Source: Loxodes magnus (Eukaryota; Ciliophora; Karyorelictea; Loxodida; Loxodidae). Taken from it: a DNA stretch of 64,000 bases. Numbering within the stretch: position 1 is the stretch's first letter; the number at the start of each line of letters is the position of its first letter. Location: NCBI GenBank assembly GCA_946699065.1, contig CAMPDV010000020.1, positions 558,001-622,000 on the forward strand. The letters are read 5' to 3'. Made by a program: the position numbers and the translations under genes. Below, one piece after another: positions 49,932-60,425 of this stretch. Under the pieces are notes generated by a model. It was not told the origin of the DNA. It saw nothing but the letters and a program-made list of their open reading frames with translations, and ran no database searches.

Positions 49932-50687
49932 ATGTCTGAGGATTCTATAGAATAGTACCAAGAAAGATCAAAGTGATAGTTATGGGAAAACTGACTATGG
50001 CCTTACTAATATACTAACAAAGTGGTAACTCCCATATATGGTAATTATATGACTTTACTTACATATAGGATTATAGCCCTCATAATATCTATATCTATCT
50101 TTGTTATAGAAGTATTTGAAGAGAAAAAATGATATTATTATTTTTCTAATATTGCTATGATTGTTGTTATTGTTACTGTTTCACTCCTATTGTTGACATA
50201 TAAAATTCCTAAAATCTGAAAGTTTAGTCACTTCTTTTTTGAGTTATCTTTTGTTATTTAGTTTCTAATTCTTACTCTGTATTGGTTTGTGGAGTTTAAT
50301 GAAGATGATTTTCATAGCATAAGCCTAGCCAAATATGCTATATTTATTTGCGTGATTGCTATAGATTTCATTTTTAACCATATTGAGTTCTGCTTTAGGC
50401 ATCTTCTTATAGTTTATTTGATGGTAGGATTATATATTGTTTATGATTGACTTCTCTTCATAATAGGAGACATTGAAGTGTATAATATTGATTGAACTGA
50501 CATTTGAAGCTATGTTATTCTTGTTATAGGAATAATAAGTACTTTCTTTGCCTTTATATTGGGAATTAAGTGAGGAAACTGGAAAAAAAAGAGGTATCGA
50601 GGGGATTTACAGATAGTAATTTTTGGTGGAGAGTAGCAGCAGTAGATACAAATAGAAAAGCAGTAGATAAAGAGAACTGATATTTAA
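49932..50687 (+). CDS. Six-transmembrane protein, possibly FAR-17a/AIG1-like
   Basis: 251 residues, starting MSEDSIEQYQERSKW. Six hydrophobic helices are visible: LTYRIIALIISISIFVI, YFSNIAMIVVIVTVSLLLL, FFFELSFVIQFLILTLYWF, YAIFICVIAIDFIFNHIEF, LLIVYLMVGLYIVYDWLLF and SYVILVIGIISTFFAFILG. A short basic/Gln-rich tail ends at TAA 50685. Six helices with YFSN and a histidine in the fourth helix (FNHIEF) recall the androgen-induced/FAR-17a family of lipid hydrolases, but identity is weak and I cannot verify the catalytic Thr/His pair. Eight or more TGA codons are read as W, many in loop positions expected for membrane proteins. Confidence 0.65.
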
Positions 50688-50995
50688 CATTTCGTTAACT
50701 TATTCCTTCTAACATTATAATACTTTTAGCCTTACGATAAACTTAGCTTCAACAATCCAATAAAATGCTCCTATTAGCCTCTTTGCAATAATTAGTAGTT
50801 TCATATACTTTATTATCTTTAATGCTTTTATATAGTTTATATCTAAATATACTTAATCAGCTTACTATTAGATAGAAAGATTCAATTATACAATGTTAAA
50901 GATTTAAAATTCAGTAAAAAGAGTTAGCAAGAAAGGAAAAAAGAAGAATGATAAAGAAGTGATTACTAATTAATGAGAGATTACTTTTGTTTACT

Positions 50996-51703
50996 TTACA
51001 TAAAAATTAACTTGGTTGTTTCTCATAATGCACCTATTTTTTCTTCTATAGTATCAAATAATTCTTCACACTTCTAAAGTAAAATCTCAGTTTCAGTGCT
51101 AAAATCATCAGCCCTAACAGGCCTAGGTAAATCTGGTCTTGTAAGCCACGGTTTATTATCTGTCTTTATTTCTCAGTCTTTTGGATTAATATTGAGAATT
51201 TTAGGATCAGCTCCTTATGGCTTGGCAGAGTACTTTGCTCTTAATCCATCAAGAGATTACAGCTAAGGAATTAGTTAAAGAACATTAGTTCTATAATTTT
51301 CTTAAGAGCAAACAGCATTCATTCCTTCACCATTATATTCTTATAAATTTAGAGTTTTGAGTGCAGGCAATTTATTAAGATGCTATAAGCTTGTAACTGA
51401 AGTTATTAAGTTTCCCTATAAAAAAAGTCTTTCTAGTGTTTTGCAGACATCTATTCCAAGCAAACTACTTATTTGGTTGTAACTTAAATCTAAAATTTTT
51501 AAACTTTGCATGTAGCTTAAATTAGGAATCAGCGATAATTGGTTTCGGGAGAGATTTAAAATAACTAAGCTTATACAGTCAGCAAGGCATTCGCATTCCT
51601 TTAAATGTCTTCCCGATAAATCTATCTAAAATATAATAGCCAAATCAAACTTAGCAGCCTTTAGTTTCAATTCATCTATACTTAGAGATTGACTTGAGTA
51701 CAT
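50996..51703 (-). CDS. Leucine-rich repeat protein (SDS22/LRRC-type)
   Basis: 235 residues. Five or six SDS22-like LRRs occupy about residues 25-140: IIFQIDLSGRHLKECECL, LVILNLSRNQLSLIPNL, LKILDLSYNQISSLLGI, LERLFLQGNLITSVTSL and LPALKTLNLQE. An LRR-cap follows (YRTNVLQLIPQLQSLDGL), as in axonemal and SDS22 proteins. The C-terminal part is acidic and helical (EILLQKCEELFDTIEEKIG). Such proteins dock dynein arms or phosphatases, so a ciliary role is plausible but not shown. The stop is TAA 50996; a TGA nine codons earlier (51023) after KIGAL is an alternative. Confidence 0.8.
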
Positions 51704-52201
51704 TTAACTTATAAAGCTACACAAATTAAATTAAACTAGCAGTTTAATACTCAATTCAAATTAATCAGCTTCCAATCTATTTCTTATAACTCCTATTACT
51801 ACAGAAGTATCTTCATGCACTATAAAACTGTTTAGAAGTTCTATACCAGATTTGTTGTTTCTTATATGAATAGAAGCTAAGCTTAATAAAGATACAAATA
51901 GAGACAATCTATAATAAATGCCTTTGGTATGACATTAAATAGATAATGCTACTATTCTTAATACTAATATTGCGTATTAAGAATTAAAAGAAATTCCAAT
52001 TATTGCATACATTATGCTTATTACTGGATACTAAGTAGAAATTTTCAGAGGTAAAGGTTTATTCAAAAGGTAGAAAATAGTAATCAAAGTATAAAGTTGA
52101 TATTGAGGTGAGCAGCAGATATAAAGTGAGGAAGCTGTGCTTATAATAAATGGATTACTTGAATATTAATTCTTTGAAGGTAAAACGTTTTATAATTAAA
52201 A
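51704..52201. other. Divergent intergenic region
   Basis: About 500 bases between the divergent LRR gene and the gene starting at 52202. The LRR frame continues open upstream (a longer N-terminus is possible), otherwise no feature. Confidence 0.4.
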
Positions 52202-54097
52202 ATGAAAATTTTAATCGTCAATGGTTTTTCAGATACACCTCAAGGGAAAAAATCTTTCAAGGATTTTGAAGCGGCTATTAAGTATTGCTTCTAAAACTAA
52301 AAATAGATCTCATACAGTTCATGCGAGTTTATTGTAAGAGATATCTATGACCTGGACGATTTTCTGTATGAAATGAATTCTAGATACTTGTCTTAAGAAG
52401 CTTTAAAATAATTTGATACTCTTGATTTTGTTTTTATAGATGGAGATGCAAATCTTATGCCTTGAATGTAGAAAGCTAGGAAGTTTTTGATTTTGATGAG
52501 AATGTGTAAACGAACATAAAAGGTAGTATTTGCATGTACTTTTGCTATGCAAATGTTAGTTTACTTATGTGCAAGCAATTACAATGTTAGAAAGGTAGTG
52601 AATGGAAAAGGACGGGGAACTCCAATGAAAGAAATTTAAGATACTCCATAAGAATATCTTTAGAAACTTACACATTAAGATGTTTTTTTAGATTAGGCAA
52701 CAGGAGATATCTATGCTTTTGATCATCAACAAAAGGAATTTTATCCAGTTGCAAATGTAGGAATTCACTTCCATAAAGCAGCTTAAGATGCGGGATCAAA
52801 TATGCTTAAACCTCACACCTACGTTCCAACTTATTTTGACGAATTACCACCAGTTTATGTAGGAGACTTTAATGAAACAAAGTGTAGAGTGTTTAAAAAA
52901 TATATCTAGCATTGAATGACTATAGGCATAGGATTCCAGGAATTCTTAATTCCTTAAAACAACTCATGGGATGTGCATCCTATTAATATGACTAATGCTG
53001 AAAATTGCTTTACAGTATTGGCGGAATCATAAAGGGGCCCTTGCATAATTATATGAAAGAATGCGGTAGCGACTTAATTCCATATTTTAAAGAAATATCC
53101 TTAAACATATCAAATCTTGCAAAATTTTGTTAATCATGTTTGCTACATTTACGTAAATGAATCTGATAGAGTTGATATTAGACTTAACGATGTAGCCCAT
53201 AGTTACGTACCAGTAAGACCGTTATTAAGTTGTGCGCCTGATGAAGGAGTTTAGCATGGTATGGCTCACTGTGGATATACGTTTTCTCATAGGAAAGTGC
53301 AACAATAACCTTTAACAGTTGCAAATAATGCAACGAACCTAGCCCCTATTTCAAGTAGAGCCTTTGATCCATAATAATAACTCCCAGAAGCAAAATATTC
53401 AATGAGGTCATAAAGTCAAGTAGCATAAGCTAGTAAAAAAATTTCACCTGTTAATACTCCACTTCCCAATTAACCTTAAACAGAAAATGAAGAGCAAGAA
53501 TCCTAAGAAGATTCCTTTGAAAAATAGTTAAGGAATCAGTATGCTTAGGATGTATGGAAAACAAAAGCAGAAATTAGATCGATGCTGCATCCTAAACTAG
53601 CTGTAGAATATTTACCTAAAAAAAGTGATTGAGTCTCAGGAATTTCCTAAAGAAATTCCAAAGGAGCACTCTTTGATTCCGTAAGAAATGATAGAACCTA
53701 CACAGCTCCAAGATAAGCTAAGCAAGTCTAGAATAAAGTATAAAGGCCTTACACAGCCTATAATAAATATTAAAAAACTAGTTAAGCCTCCAATGGAAAA
53801 ATAAAACGAGAATTTAGTTCAATTAGAATAGGAGAGAAGTATATTGATCCTGAAACTAAATATCTTCATGAACAAAAAGAAAAAAAAAGTGGAAATATTA
53901 ACACCAATGATTTCAAAATAGTTGGAAGAGCAAGTTCTCGTTAAACTTTTACTGATGTGAAAGATATGATACATCCTGAGCCTTCTAAAAGGCCTGTAAC
54001 AGCTTATTAATTCAGAGAAGAAGACCCTGATAAATGGATATCAGGTCCCTTCAAAATTCCAGATTATAACAGGTCATGAACACAAAATTACTATTAA
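52202..54097 (+). CDS. Conserved protein of unknown function, 631 residues
   Basis: One frame without introns. The N-terminal half looks like a globular alpha/beta domain: MKILIVNGFSDTPQG (beta strand and loop), DFVFIDGDANLMPWMQKA, VVFACTFAMQMLVYLCASN, FDHQQKEFYPVANVGIHFHK. The strand order recalls a glutamine-amidotransferase/flavodoxin-like fold with a Cys after VVFA, but I cannot confirm catalysis. The C-terminal 250 residues are low-complexity and basic with repeated Arg/Thr/Ala/Tyr motifs (RPYTAYNKYQ, RPVTAYQF), like microtubule-binding tails. W residues in PWMQK and elsewhere are TGA. End at TAA 54095; TGA 54077 six codons earlier is an alternative. I believe it belongs to a family shared by ciliated protists; that is from memory, not alignment. 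Confidence 0.7.
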
Positions 54098-54490
54098 CTG
54101 TTTTGTTAAATTAGCTTATTTTCATAACGTGAGCATCTATCTTCATAAACCATTGCTTACAAATAAATCTTAGTAAAAGAAGATAAATGTTAAAAATAAA
54201 TACTTTCAGCAACCTTCTAGCACAACTATAAGCAATTAATATTAATTAGTTATCAATATTTATTTTATTCTCTGCTATTCTGTCCACTTTTTGGGTAGTT
54301 ATTTATTTCTACTTTTATATTAGTAAGTTTACAAGAAACTAGTGATATTATAACTCCTTTTTATTGTAAGAGTATTGAACATAGTAAGAAGTGAAGCTAT
54401 GATGGAATAAATTTAGAATACTAGAGTAGAATATAAAGGTTGGATGCAGAAATCTTTAGTGTAAAAGCAGTATTTAATTTAGCTTTTTAA
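54098..54490. other. AT-rich intergenic region
   Basis: About 390 bases between same-strand genes. No feature seen. Confidence 0.45.
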
Positions 54491-54547
54491 ATGATATTAA
54501 GAATCATTAGTTCTTCTTTTTACTTTAATACATCCATTATTGCTAAA

Positions 54548-55265
54548 ATGTTGGGAGTTTGCTTAGCTATTTTATGCATTTTTCAAGCAAACGCATTAAC
54601 TACTTGTGAAATAGGGTTGAAAAGGTTGGAGGAAGAAGTAAGTTTTAATAGAATTGTAGATAAAGCCTATATTTATGGAATAATTTTCTAAACTATAAAT
54701 CAAACCAAATGAAGCTAAAGTTGATTTAATTGTAACTAGCATCATTCTTTAGAAAGCAAAAATTGATCCACCAACTATAGATAATTGCGAACTTGAAAGA
54801 CATGTTCCTTGCTAGATAGTTTGTACTGCAGGAGGTTAGGGAGAAGTGGAATTTTAAGCATTTGGATATTAATACAAAGGAAACGTAAAATTGCGAAACA
54901 TAAAGACAAGAATTACCTTGGAGAAAAAAAACAAACCATCAAAGGTAGAAATTACTTTTCCAAGCAATCCAGAAGATGTAAAATTTGAAATTGAAGACTC
55001 TTGGATTTTTAATAAGCTCGCTTAGTATATTAACTATTTACTTGATTATGCAAAACCTTATGGAGAGCACGAAATTTTGAAGTTCCTTAAAATAGCTTAT
55101 AATAAAAAGCAAGAACTCTGAAACATTTTAAAGCTAATAATTAATAATTCTATATCTCCAACTATCAGTCTTATCACAATCCTAGATGAATATCAGCAAG
55201 GTTTAATAAAAGACTTTATAATTAGCTTGCATAGCTATAAAGCATCTGTATCTTACCTTATTTAA
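54548..55265 (+). CDS. Secreted or lumenal protein, unknown
   Basis: Two exons (54548-54637, 54660-55265), 231 residues. The chosen ATG gives a textbook signal peptide (MLGVCLAILCIFQANALTTC); an upstream in-frame ATG at 54491 would bury it behind 19 residues. The mature part contains CELERHVPCQIVCTAGGQGE, a beta-rich middle (KLRNIKTRITLEKK, KVEITFPSNPEDVKFEIED) and a helical C-terminal region. The 22-nt intron 54638-54659 is needed to join LKRLEEE to IKPIFMEQFSKL. Stop taken as TAA 55263 after VSYLI. No family recognised. Confidence 0.6.
54638..54659 (+). other. Intron, 22 nt
   Basis: Begins GTAAGTTTTAATAG and ends GTAG. Its removal joins the signal-peptide exon to the main frame of the secreted protein. 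A 14-nt alternative with the same start does not restore the frame. Confidence 0.6.
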
Positions 55266-55462
55266 ATATAATGTAGCTTGTCATGTATTTAAGGAAGCTA
55301 ATACATTTCAATTTAACTTATCTAAAGAATTCATTCTATCTACATCATGTTCAGCTTAGCTAAAAGTGATGCAATTACTTAAAATGTTCACTAATTAAAA
55401 GTTAAACTTAAGTATGTAAGTAATTCATAAAAGGACTAAATCTCCATTGCTTGTTTACTAAA

Positions 55463-56084
55463 ATGGAAGAAAAAAGAAAGGCAAGAGATTTAAGATTGAA
55501 AGTAGAAAGACAGATGGAAATGCTAAGAGAATAGACAATAGATATTCATGAAGTAGAACTAACATTATAGCAAGTAAGCTACTATTTAGTTAGAAGAAAC
55601 TATCAAAGAACTTAATTTATCTGCTAAAGAACGTATGGAACATAGAGTTGTCTAGGAATTTCAAGAAAGATTATAGTCATTTTATATTGAACTGAGAGAT
55701 ATTAAGGTAATTTATCACTCAGAGCAAATAAAACCAGAAGAAGAATGAAGAGCAGCTTTTCAAGGATAGAAATTAGGATAGCAGCGAAAACACAAATACT
55801 AAACTTTTGATTAGAGAGAATGTAGGCCTTTCTAGCAGCATTTCACTATCAGATTAAATGCTTTATACAGCAGATTCAATAAGAAACTCTCTAGCAACTC
55901 AGAAACTAAAATTAAATTCAACAAAAGAGAAAATAGTACTATTTGCAGGTAAGGGCCTATTGCAGAAACAGTTCCAGGTATAAATTCAATACTGAGTAAG
56001 ATATAAAGGAGACATAGATTTAACGCTTTGGTGATAGTAGCAACAATGATACTCTGCGCTATATTCTTTCTATTCTATACTTAA
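55463..56084 (+). CDS. Golgi-type SNARE (GS28/Gos1-like Qb-SNARE)
   Basis: Two exons (55463-55573, 55590-56084), 201 residues. Helical N-terminal region (LKVERQMEMLREQTIDIHEV, then LEETIKELNLSAKERMEHRV), a linker, and a C-terminal VPGINSILSKIQRRHRFNAL followed by the membrane anchor VIVATMILCAIFFLFYT. The PxINSxLxKIxxxxRxxxL spacing right before the anchor is that of Gos1/GS28, which drives ER-Golgi and intra-Golgi fusion. Protein ends directly after the anchor at TAA 56082, as expected for a tail-anchored SNARE. Reading through would add more hydrophobic codons to 56324. The central SNARE motif layers are hard to assign by eye, so the subfamily is tentative. Confidence 0.65.
55574..55589 (+). 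other. Intron, 16 nt
   Basis: GTAAGCTACTATTTAG. Removal joins ELTLQQ to LEETIKEL in the SNARE gene, keeping the coiled coil continuous. Confidence 0.75.
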
Positions 56085-56218
56085 CAAATATGTTTTAACT
56101 TATCCTATTTTGCTAAGAAGTTAAAATAATCTTCATTTATATTATATCTTACTATTTCTTAGCCTTCAGCAGCAATAGCTCCTCCCTTCATAGGTTCAAG
56201 TAGCATAACTAGAATCAT
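56081..56218 (-). CDS. Small ORF convergent with the SNARE gene
   Basis: A 45-codon frame, MILVMLLEPMKGGAIAAEGQ then YNINEDYFNFLAKQDKLK, ending at a TAA that overlaps the SNARE stop on the other strand. Composition is protein-like and better than the plus-strand read-through, and the frame is open upstream (KPKIVKKIK). Another minus-strand frame through the same DNA also looks plausible, so this is a weak call. Confidence 0.25.
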
Positions 56219-56356
56219 AATCTTTATCTTCTTTACTATTTTGGGCTTAATGTAAAATGAGGTAACTTATATTTAGTTGTTGCAGTTAGTAAATTAAATG
56301 AAGCTAATTAAAGTGAGGAAATAGGTATTTTCCATTTATCTAGCAAATAAATTATA

Positions 56357-56710
56357 ATGAAAAGATCTTTTTAGATTCTCTTTCTAATTGTGTTACTTTA
56401 TCTACTCTTAGAAGGTGAAGCTTCCAAAACCTACGCTCAGATGAGGTCAGATTGCGCTTCTAAGCAGTGTAAGAAAATAAATAAGTAAAATAAAATGGCC
56501 AGAGATATGTGCATTCATAAATGCATACACAAAGACTGCTACTATGCTATCTACTGGGATTTGGATAGAGTTGCTAACAAAAATAGTAACGACGAATCTG
56601 ACAGTGCAGATAGAGATTTAAGGAAGAAAGATTTTATTAATTGCATTAACACTCAAGGCGGTTAGTAGTAGTAGGAATAGCCAATAGAAGAGGACAGAGA
56701 TGATTTATGA
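56357..56710 (+). CDS. Small secreted Cys protein, DUF4787-like
   Basis: 117 residues. A signal peptide (FQILFLIVLLYLLLEGEA) precedes a mature chain with the cysteine pattern DMCIHKCIHKDCYYAIYWDL, close to the CxxxCxxxxCYxxIY motif of the DUF4787 family of small secretory-pathway proteins, and a later Cys in DFINCINTQ. The C-terminal end is Gln-rich then acidic (PIEEDRDDL) at TGA 56708; a TAG five codons further is an alternative. Starts 33 bases after the nearest possible end of read-through from the SNARE gene. Function of the family is not established. Confidence 0.65.
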
Positions 56711-56776
56711 GAACGTTTAATTTAGAAACATAATACTTTAATATTATATTTTCTAATGAAGCTTATGACTTCATCA

Positions 56777-57114
56777 TTATAATTCATTTCTTAATCTTAG
56801 CTTTTCATTCATCTCCTCAACTCTTATATCTCTCATAAATAATTTTTCATCTTAAATTTTCTGATCTATTGACTAATTTGCTTTAAATAAGAGTTTATAG
56901 CTACTAACTTTATGATTATAGAAAGAGTTTTGAATCTAATAACTATCTAGATACTAATTAGCTGGATACATATAATGATATTGCTAATTTGATTTACTTT
57001 GAAATGATTATCTGTTTCTTATATTGTTAACATGCTAAATTATTATCTTTACCATGTTCATTATTTTGCTTCTTGTTTAGACAATTAAGCATCCAACTAA
57101 TCATTTTTGAACAT
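56777..57114 (-). CDS. Small hypothetical protein with one short intron
   Basis: Exon 2 (57011-56777) is clearly protein-like: YHYMYPANQYLDSYQIQNSF and QDEKLFMRDIRVEEMNEKLR, ending RNEL at TAA 56777 followed by two TGA codons. A 20-nt candidate intron (57012-57031, GTTAACAATATAAGAAACAG) joins it to an ATG exon from 57114 (MFKNDQLDAQLSKQEAKQ), giving 105 residues. Another upstream frame is possible. Convergent with the DUF4787-like gene, about 65 bases apart. Family unknown. Confidence 0.45.
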
Positions 57115-57507
57115 CTAAAATAGAAGCAAATATACTATTAGTATAAGTTAAACTATTACTTTTTAAGTCTATTAAAACAGATTCTAGATAGTTTAATACA
57201 TGCACACCATTACTACTGTTTTGTCTTTTACTTTTTAATAAAAAACTCAATCAATAATTTTTATCTAAGTTGCTAAAATGCCAACACTTCCACAGCTATT
57301 TATTAAGGTAAAAAGTAATGGAAAAAAACCATATAACCCTTATAATTAGTAGCATAAAGGTATATTAACTCTAACAATTAGTTAAAGCTGTTATTATAAT
57401 CCATTTATTCTAGCTAAGCTATATAGTAAGTTAAACTTTATCCAAATATATCCTTAATAAGCGTTTTGGTAAGCGAATACTTAACATTAATTATATTAAA
57501 GCTAAAA
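57115..57507. other. AT-rich divergent intergenic region
   Basis: About 390 bases, no supported frame. It includes the likely promoters of the genes at either side. Confidence 0.4.
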
Positions 57508-57882
57508 ATGAAAACCTTCTTAAAGAAGCGAAGATATTGCTACAGTGACATAAATATGACTTCGTAATTAAGTAAATATGCTTATTTTATATAATCTTAA
57601 TTAGTCATTTTAGTCTAAAATCTTTGAGTTGCATATTTATAAGCTGGAATAATAGCATTTCTAACTTTGGCTATCTGTTTAATATAAGTGGGATAATAGT
57701 TGATTGATATCAGGCAGTTGCATATATCCACATTCTAAAAGCAACAGATAAGAAAAAGGCAATAATAATTAGTTTCCTAATGGCCTTGCAGTTAAAAATA
57801 GTAATAGAAGCCACATTTAATTAAAAGGAGTACATGATTGATAAATTTAAGGTAAACTAAACAGAAAATGTAGTCAAGTTGA
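57508..57882 (+). CDS. Small membrane protein, hypothetical
   Basis: 124 residues from ATG 57508 (MKTFLKKRRYCYSDINMTSQ) to TGA 57880. One long hydrophobic segment (LWVAYLQAGIIAFLTLAICL) sits in the first half, followed by a very basic, Gln-rich tail (STFQKQQIRKRQQQL, KPHLIKRSTW). This suggests a single-span protein with a cytosolic basic tail. It precedes the cyclin gene on the same strand by about 40 bases. No family recognised. Confidence 0.45.
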
Positions 57883-57920
57883 AATAAATAGAATTAAAGA
57901 GATATTTAAGTTAGTATGTG

Positions 57921-58418
57921 ATGTTAATTCAAACTTTAAATATGGAACTAAGCTCAATCATCGGAGAAATTTTAGATTCAATAGCAACACAAAACGATAC
58001 TAATAACACTAAAAATTTAAATTCTTTCACAGCTTAAAGGAAGCCTCAAATTACTATTTATGATTATGCAAGTCGCATTCGTGAATTTACAAATGATGAA
58101 ATGATGATTGTAGCTCTTATCTATTTAGACAGAATTACTCAAATGCATCCAGAAATTTTAATAAACTCATTAAACGTACATCGCTTGTTTCTTGCTTCTA
58201 TACTTATAGCAAATAAATTTTTTCAAGAGGATAGAAAAATTTCTAACAAATTTTATGCAAAACTAGGTGGAATTTAGAACAAGGAAATGAATTTATTAGA
58301 GAAAGAATTCTTGGAAATAGTCGGATATAATTTATATGTGGAAGAGTAGGAATTTTCAAAGTATTAAAACTTATTAGTCCCAAAAACTCAAAAAATGCTA
58401 CGATCTACTATTTTTTGA
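57921..58418 (+). CDS. PHO80/P-type cyclin
   Basis: 165 residues. The cyclin box of the PHO80/PCL (cyclin P/U) type is clear: YDYASRIREFTNDEMMIVAL, IYLDRITQMHPEILINSLNV, HRLFLASILIANKFFQEDRK, NKFYAKLGGIQNKEMNLLEK and FLEIVGYNLYVEEQEFSKY. Such cyclins bind a PHO85/CDK5-like kinase and act in nutrient or cell-cycle signalling. Two in-frame ATGs are possible, 57921 and 57942; the longer one is used. Stop taken as TGA 58416 after RSTIF, or TAA 58431 five codons later. Glutamines in the box are partly TAA/TAG. Confidence 0.88.
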
Positions 58419-59539
58419 ACTCAGGACAGCTAATAATCTAATAATCTAAATTCTAATCTATCCTACTCTTTAATATCTCTATTGCTACTCTTCCTCCATA
58501 TTATTTATTATAACTATATCTCTAATTAATATTATACTATAATCTATTTCATACCAGTAATTATAAGGGTAAGACTCTATTAACTCTATATACTACTAAG
58601 CAGCTAAGCCAACAAATTATTAACTCTCTTTTATATAATAAGTTAATATTCCTAACTGAGGATTAAATAGATTACTATATATTAGTCTTGCATCTCTTAT
58701 TGTCTATTTTCATTCAATTCTTCACTTCTTAAATTATAAATCCTAATAAATATCTCCAAGCAAAAGTCTCTATTAAGTTCATTTAATCTAATGCACAAAA
58801 GAATTAAATTAAATTTCAATTTTAAGCAATTTTCATTTTATTTAAGTACTCTCAGTCTCTATACTAATTCCTTTAATTTTGAAAGCTTTAATTAATTAAA
58901 TATCTTACAAATAAAAAATCTGAGTAATTTAATAAATTAAACTAGATACTATTTTCTATAAAGACTAGATTGTATTAATAGCTATATTGCTATTTCATAC
59001 TACTGTATATAAATTATGCATGTTTACACTCATTTTAAACCATTTTTAGGCTATATAATTCATAATTTTCTTTAATTTGTAAATTAAAATAAATATACTT
59101 CATGCATATTCAACCATTTGCTATATATTACTACTTAAATAGAAATATAAAAATAGTAGATTGATATTGAAAGATGTAAAAGAACTGTATATAAGCATTT
59201 ATAATATAATATGTTTTTTCCTTTAATTATACAAGCATATCTTAATTGCTTTCTTAAAGCAATTAATTCTAGTTATTCTCTTTGTTACTTTAGTTAAAAA
59301 TTTTACATATGTAAGCTTTTTGTTAAAGTTATATGCAGTTTTTAGGTTTATACCTTTTCTATGATCTGAATAATAGAAATAAATCAGCTGATGAGGGATA
59401 AATATCTAATTTAAAAATATTTTTTTAATTAATTAGTTAATTTAATTAGAATTTATCTCTACTTAAAATGCTAGTTAAGAAAAGATAGACACTCTAGCTA
59501 AATTAGTTTTATAGTATATTAAAATAAACAAATTTATCT
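58419..59539. other. AT-rich intergenic region
   Basis: 1.1 kb between the convergent cyclin and coiled-coil genes. The left end is a low-complexity TAATCTAA-like run. No gene seen. Confidence 0.5.
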
Positions 59540-60425
59540 TCAGCTAAACTTCCGCGATCCTTTTGATAGCTTTAAATTTTAGGATTGCAACTGTTCATTT
59601 TAATCAATAAGTAGTTGTAATTAACTTTTCATGGTTTTGTATATGGTAGCTCATTCCTATTTAAGTTGCTCGATTTTGCTTTTATAGTTTTGGATTTCTA
59701 ATTTTTATACCTATATTTACTAGTTTAAGCTCTTACTACCTTCAAATTTCTTACTTATTTTTTTCAATTCATGGCCGCATTTTTGTATTTATGTGTCATA
59801 CTAGGATTTTAACTATATCATTTGATATTAAAGTTCTTCGTTTATCATTTATAACTTTTTTATTTTTGCAAAATTTTCTTTCTGATCATTCAATAAATCT
59901 CGCACTTCTGTTTACAGTTCTAAGACTTGCTAAGACTTTTAACGATAAGACGATTTCAGTGTATTTATTACATCTTGCTGCTTAGAATTTTACTGTCTTA
60001 GTTTATCAAGTTGCAATTTCAGCTCTTCAATATGATTATTCTATATTTCAAGTCTCCGTTATAAATGGCATCCACAAGGATTATGCTCCTACGACAAACT
60101 TCAATTTTCTTGTTAAATTTATTACAAAATCGCTTATTTAGATGTATTGTTTGGTATCCCTGCACTTTCCTACTCTTTCTCAGCTCTTTTTTTCTTAAAG
60201 TTACTGCTTTATGTCCTATTAATCTACTTTTACAATCTGAATACCTAAAATTGCAACTATTTAAAATTTTCAAACTTAACAGTAGAGTCTTTCAAGCCAT
60301 CCTTAAGAATAATATCATCGAAAGATTTTATTTTAATAAGGCTTTTAGAATCCTCCAGATTATCCTACCTAATTTAAACTTACAGATTAATCTATTGACC
60401 TAGAAAGATTTTTATGCTTTTTCAT
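59540..60425 (-). CDS. Coiled-coil protein with 19-nt intron
   Basis: 288 residues in two exons (60425-60384, 60364-59540). Short basic N-terminus (MKKHKNLSRSIDQS), then NLEDSKSLIKIKSFDDIILK, and from about residue 110 an uninterrupted coiled coil (HIEELKLQLDKLRQQNSKQQ, QQVLELQTEVRDLLNDQKEN, KLEIQNYKSKIEQLKQEWAT, LQLLIDQNEQLQSQNLKLSK) ending at TGA 59540. A CxCxxxL segment (HNPCGCHL) lies just before the coil. It resembles cytoskeletal or basal-body proteins in style only; no family can be named. Confidence 0.7.
60365..60383 (-). other. Intron, 19 nt
   Basis: Minus-strand GTAAGTTTAAATTAGGTAG. It joins the short first exon to the coiled-coil frame; a 15-nt version with the same 5' end would not restore the frame. 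Confidence 0.6.

Noticed and set aside
56085..56324. Read-through extension of the SNARE with two more hydrophobic segments and a 15-nt in-frame intron
   Set aside because: SNAREs end directly after their membrane anchor; the extension is better explained as spacer or an opposite-strand ORF.
60065..60403. 112-codon plus-strand ORF
   Set aside because: It is the antisense shadow of the minus-strand coiled-coil gene, which has clear heptads and a solved intron.
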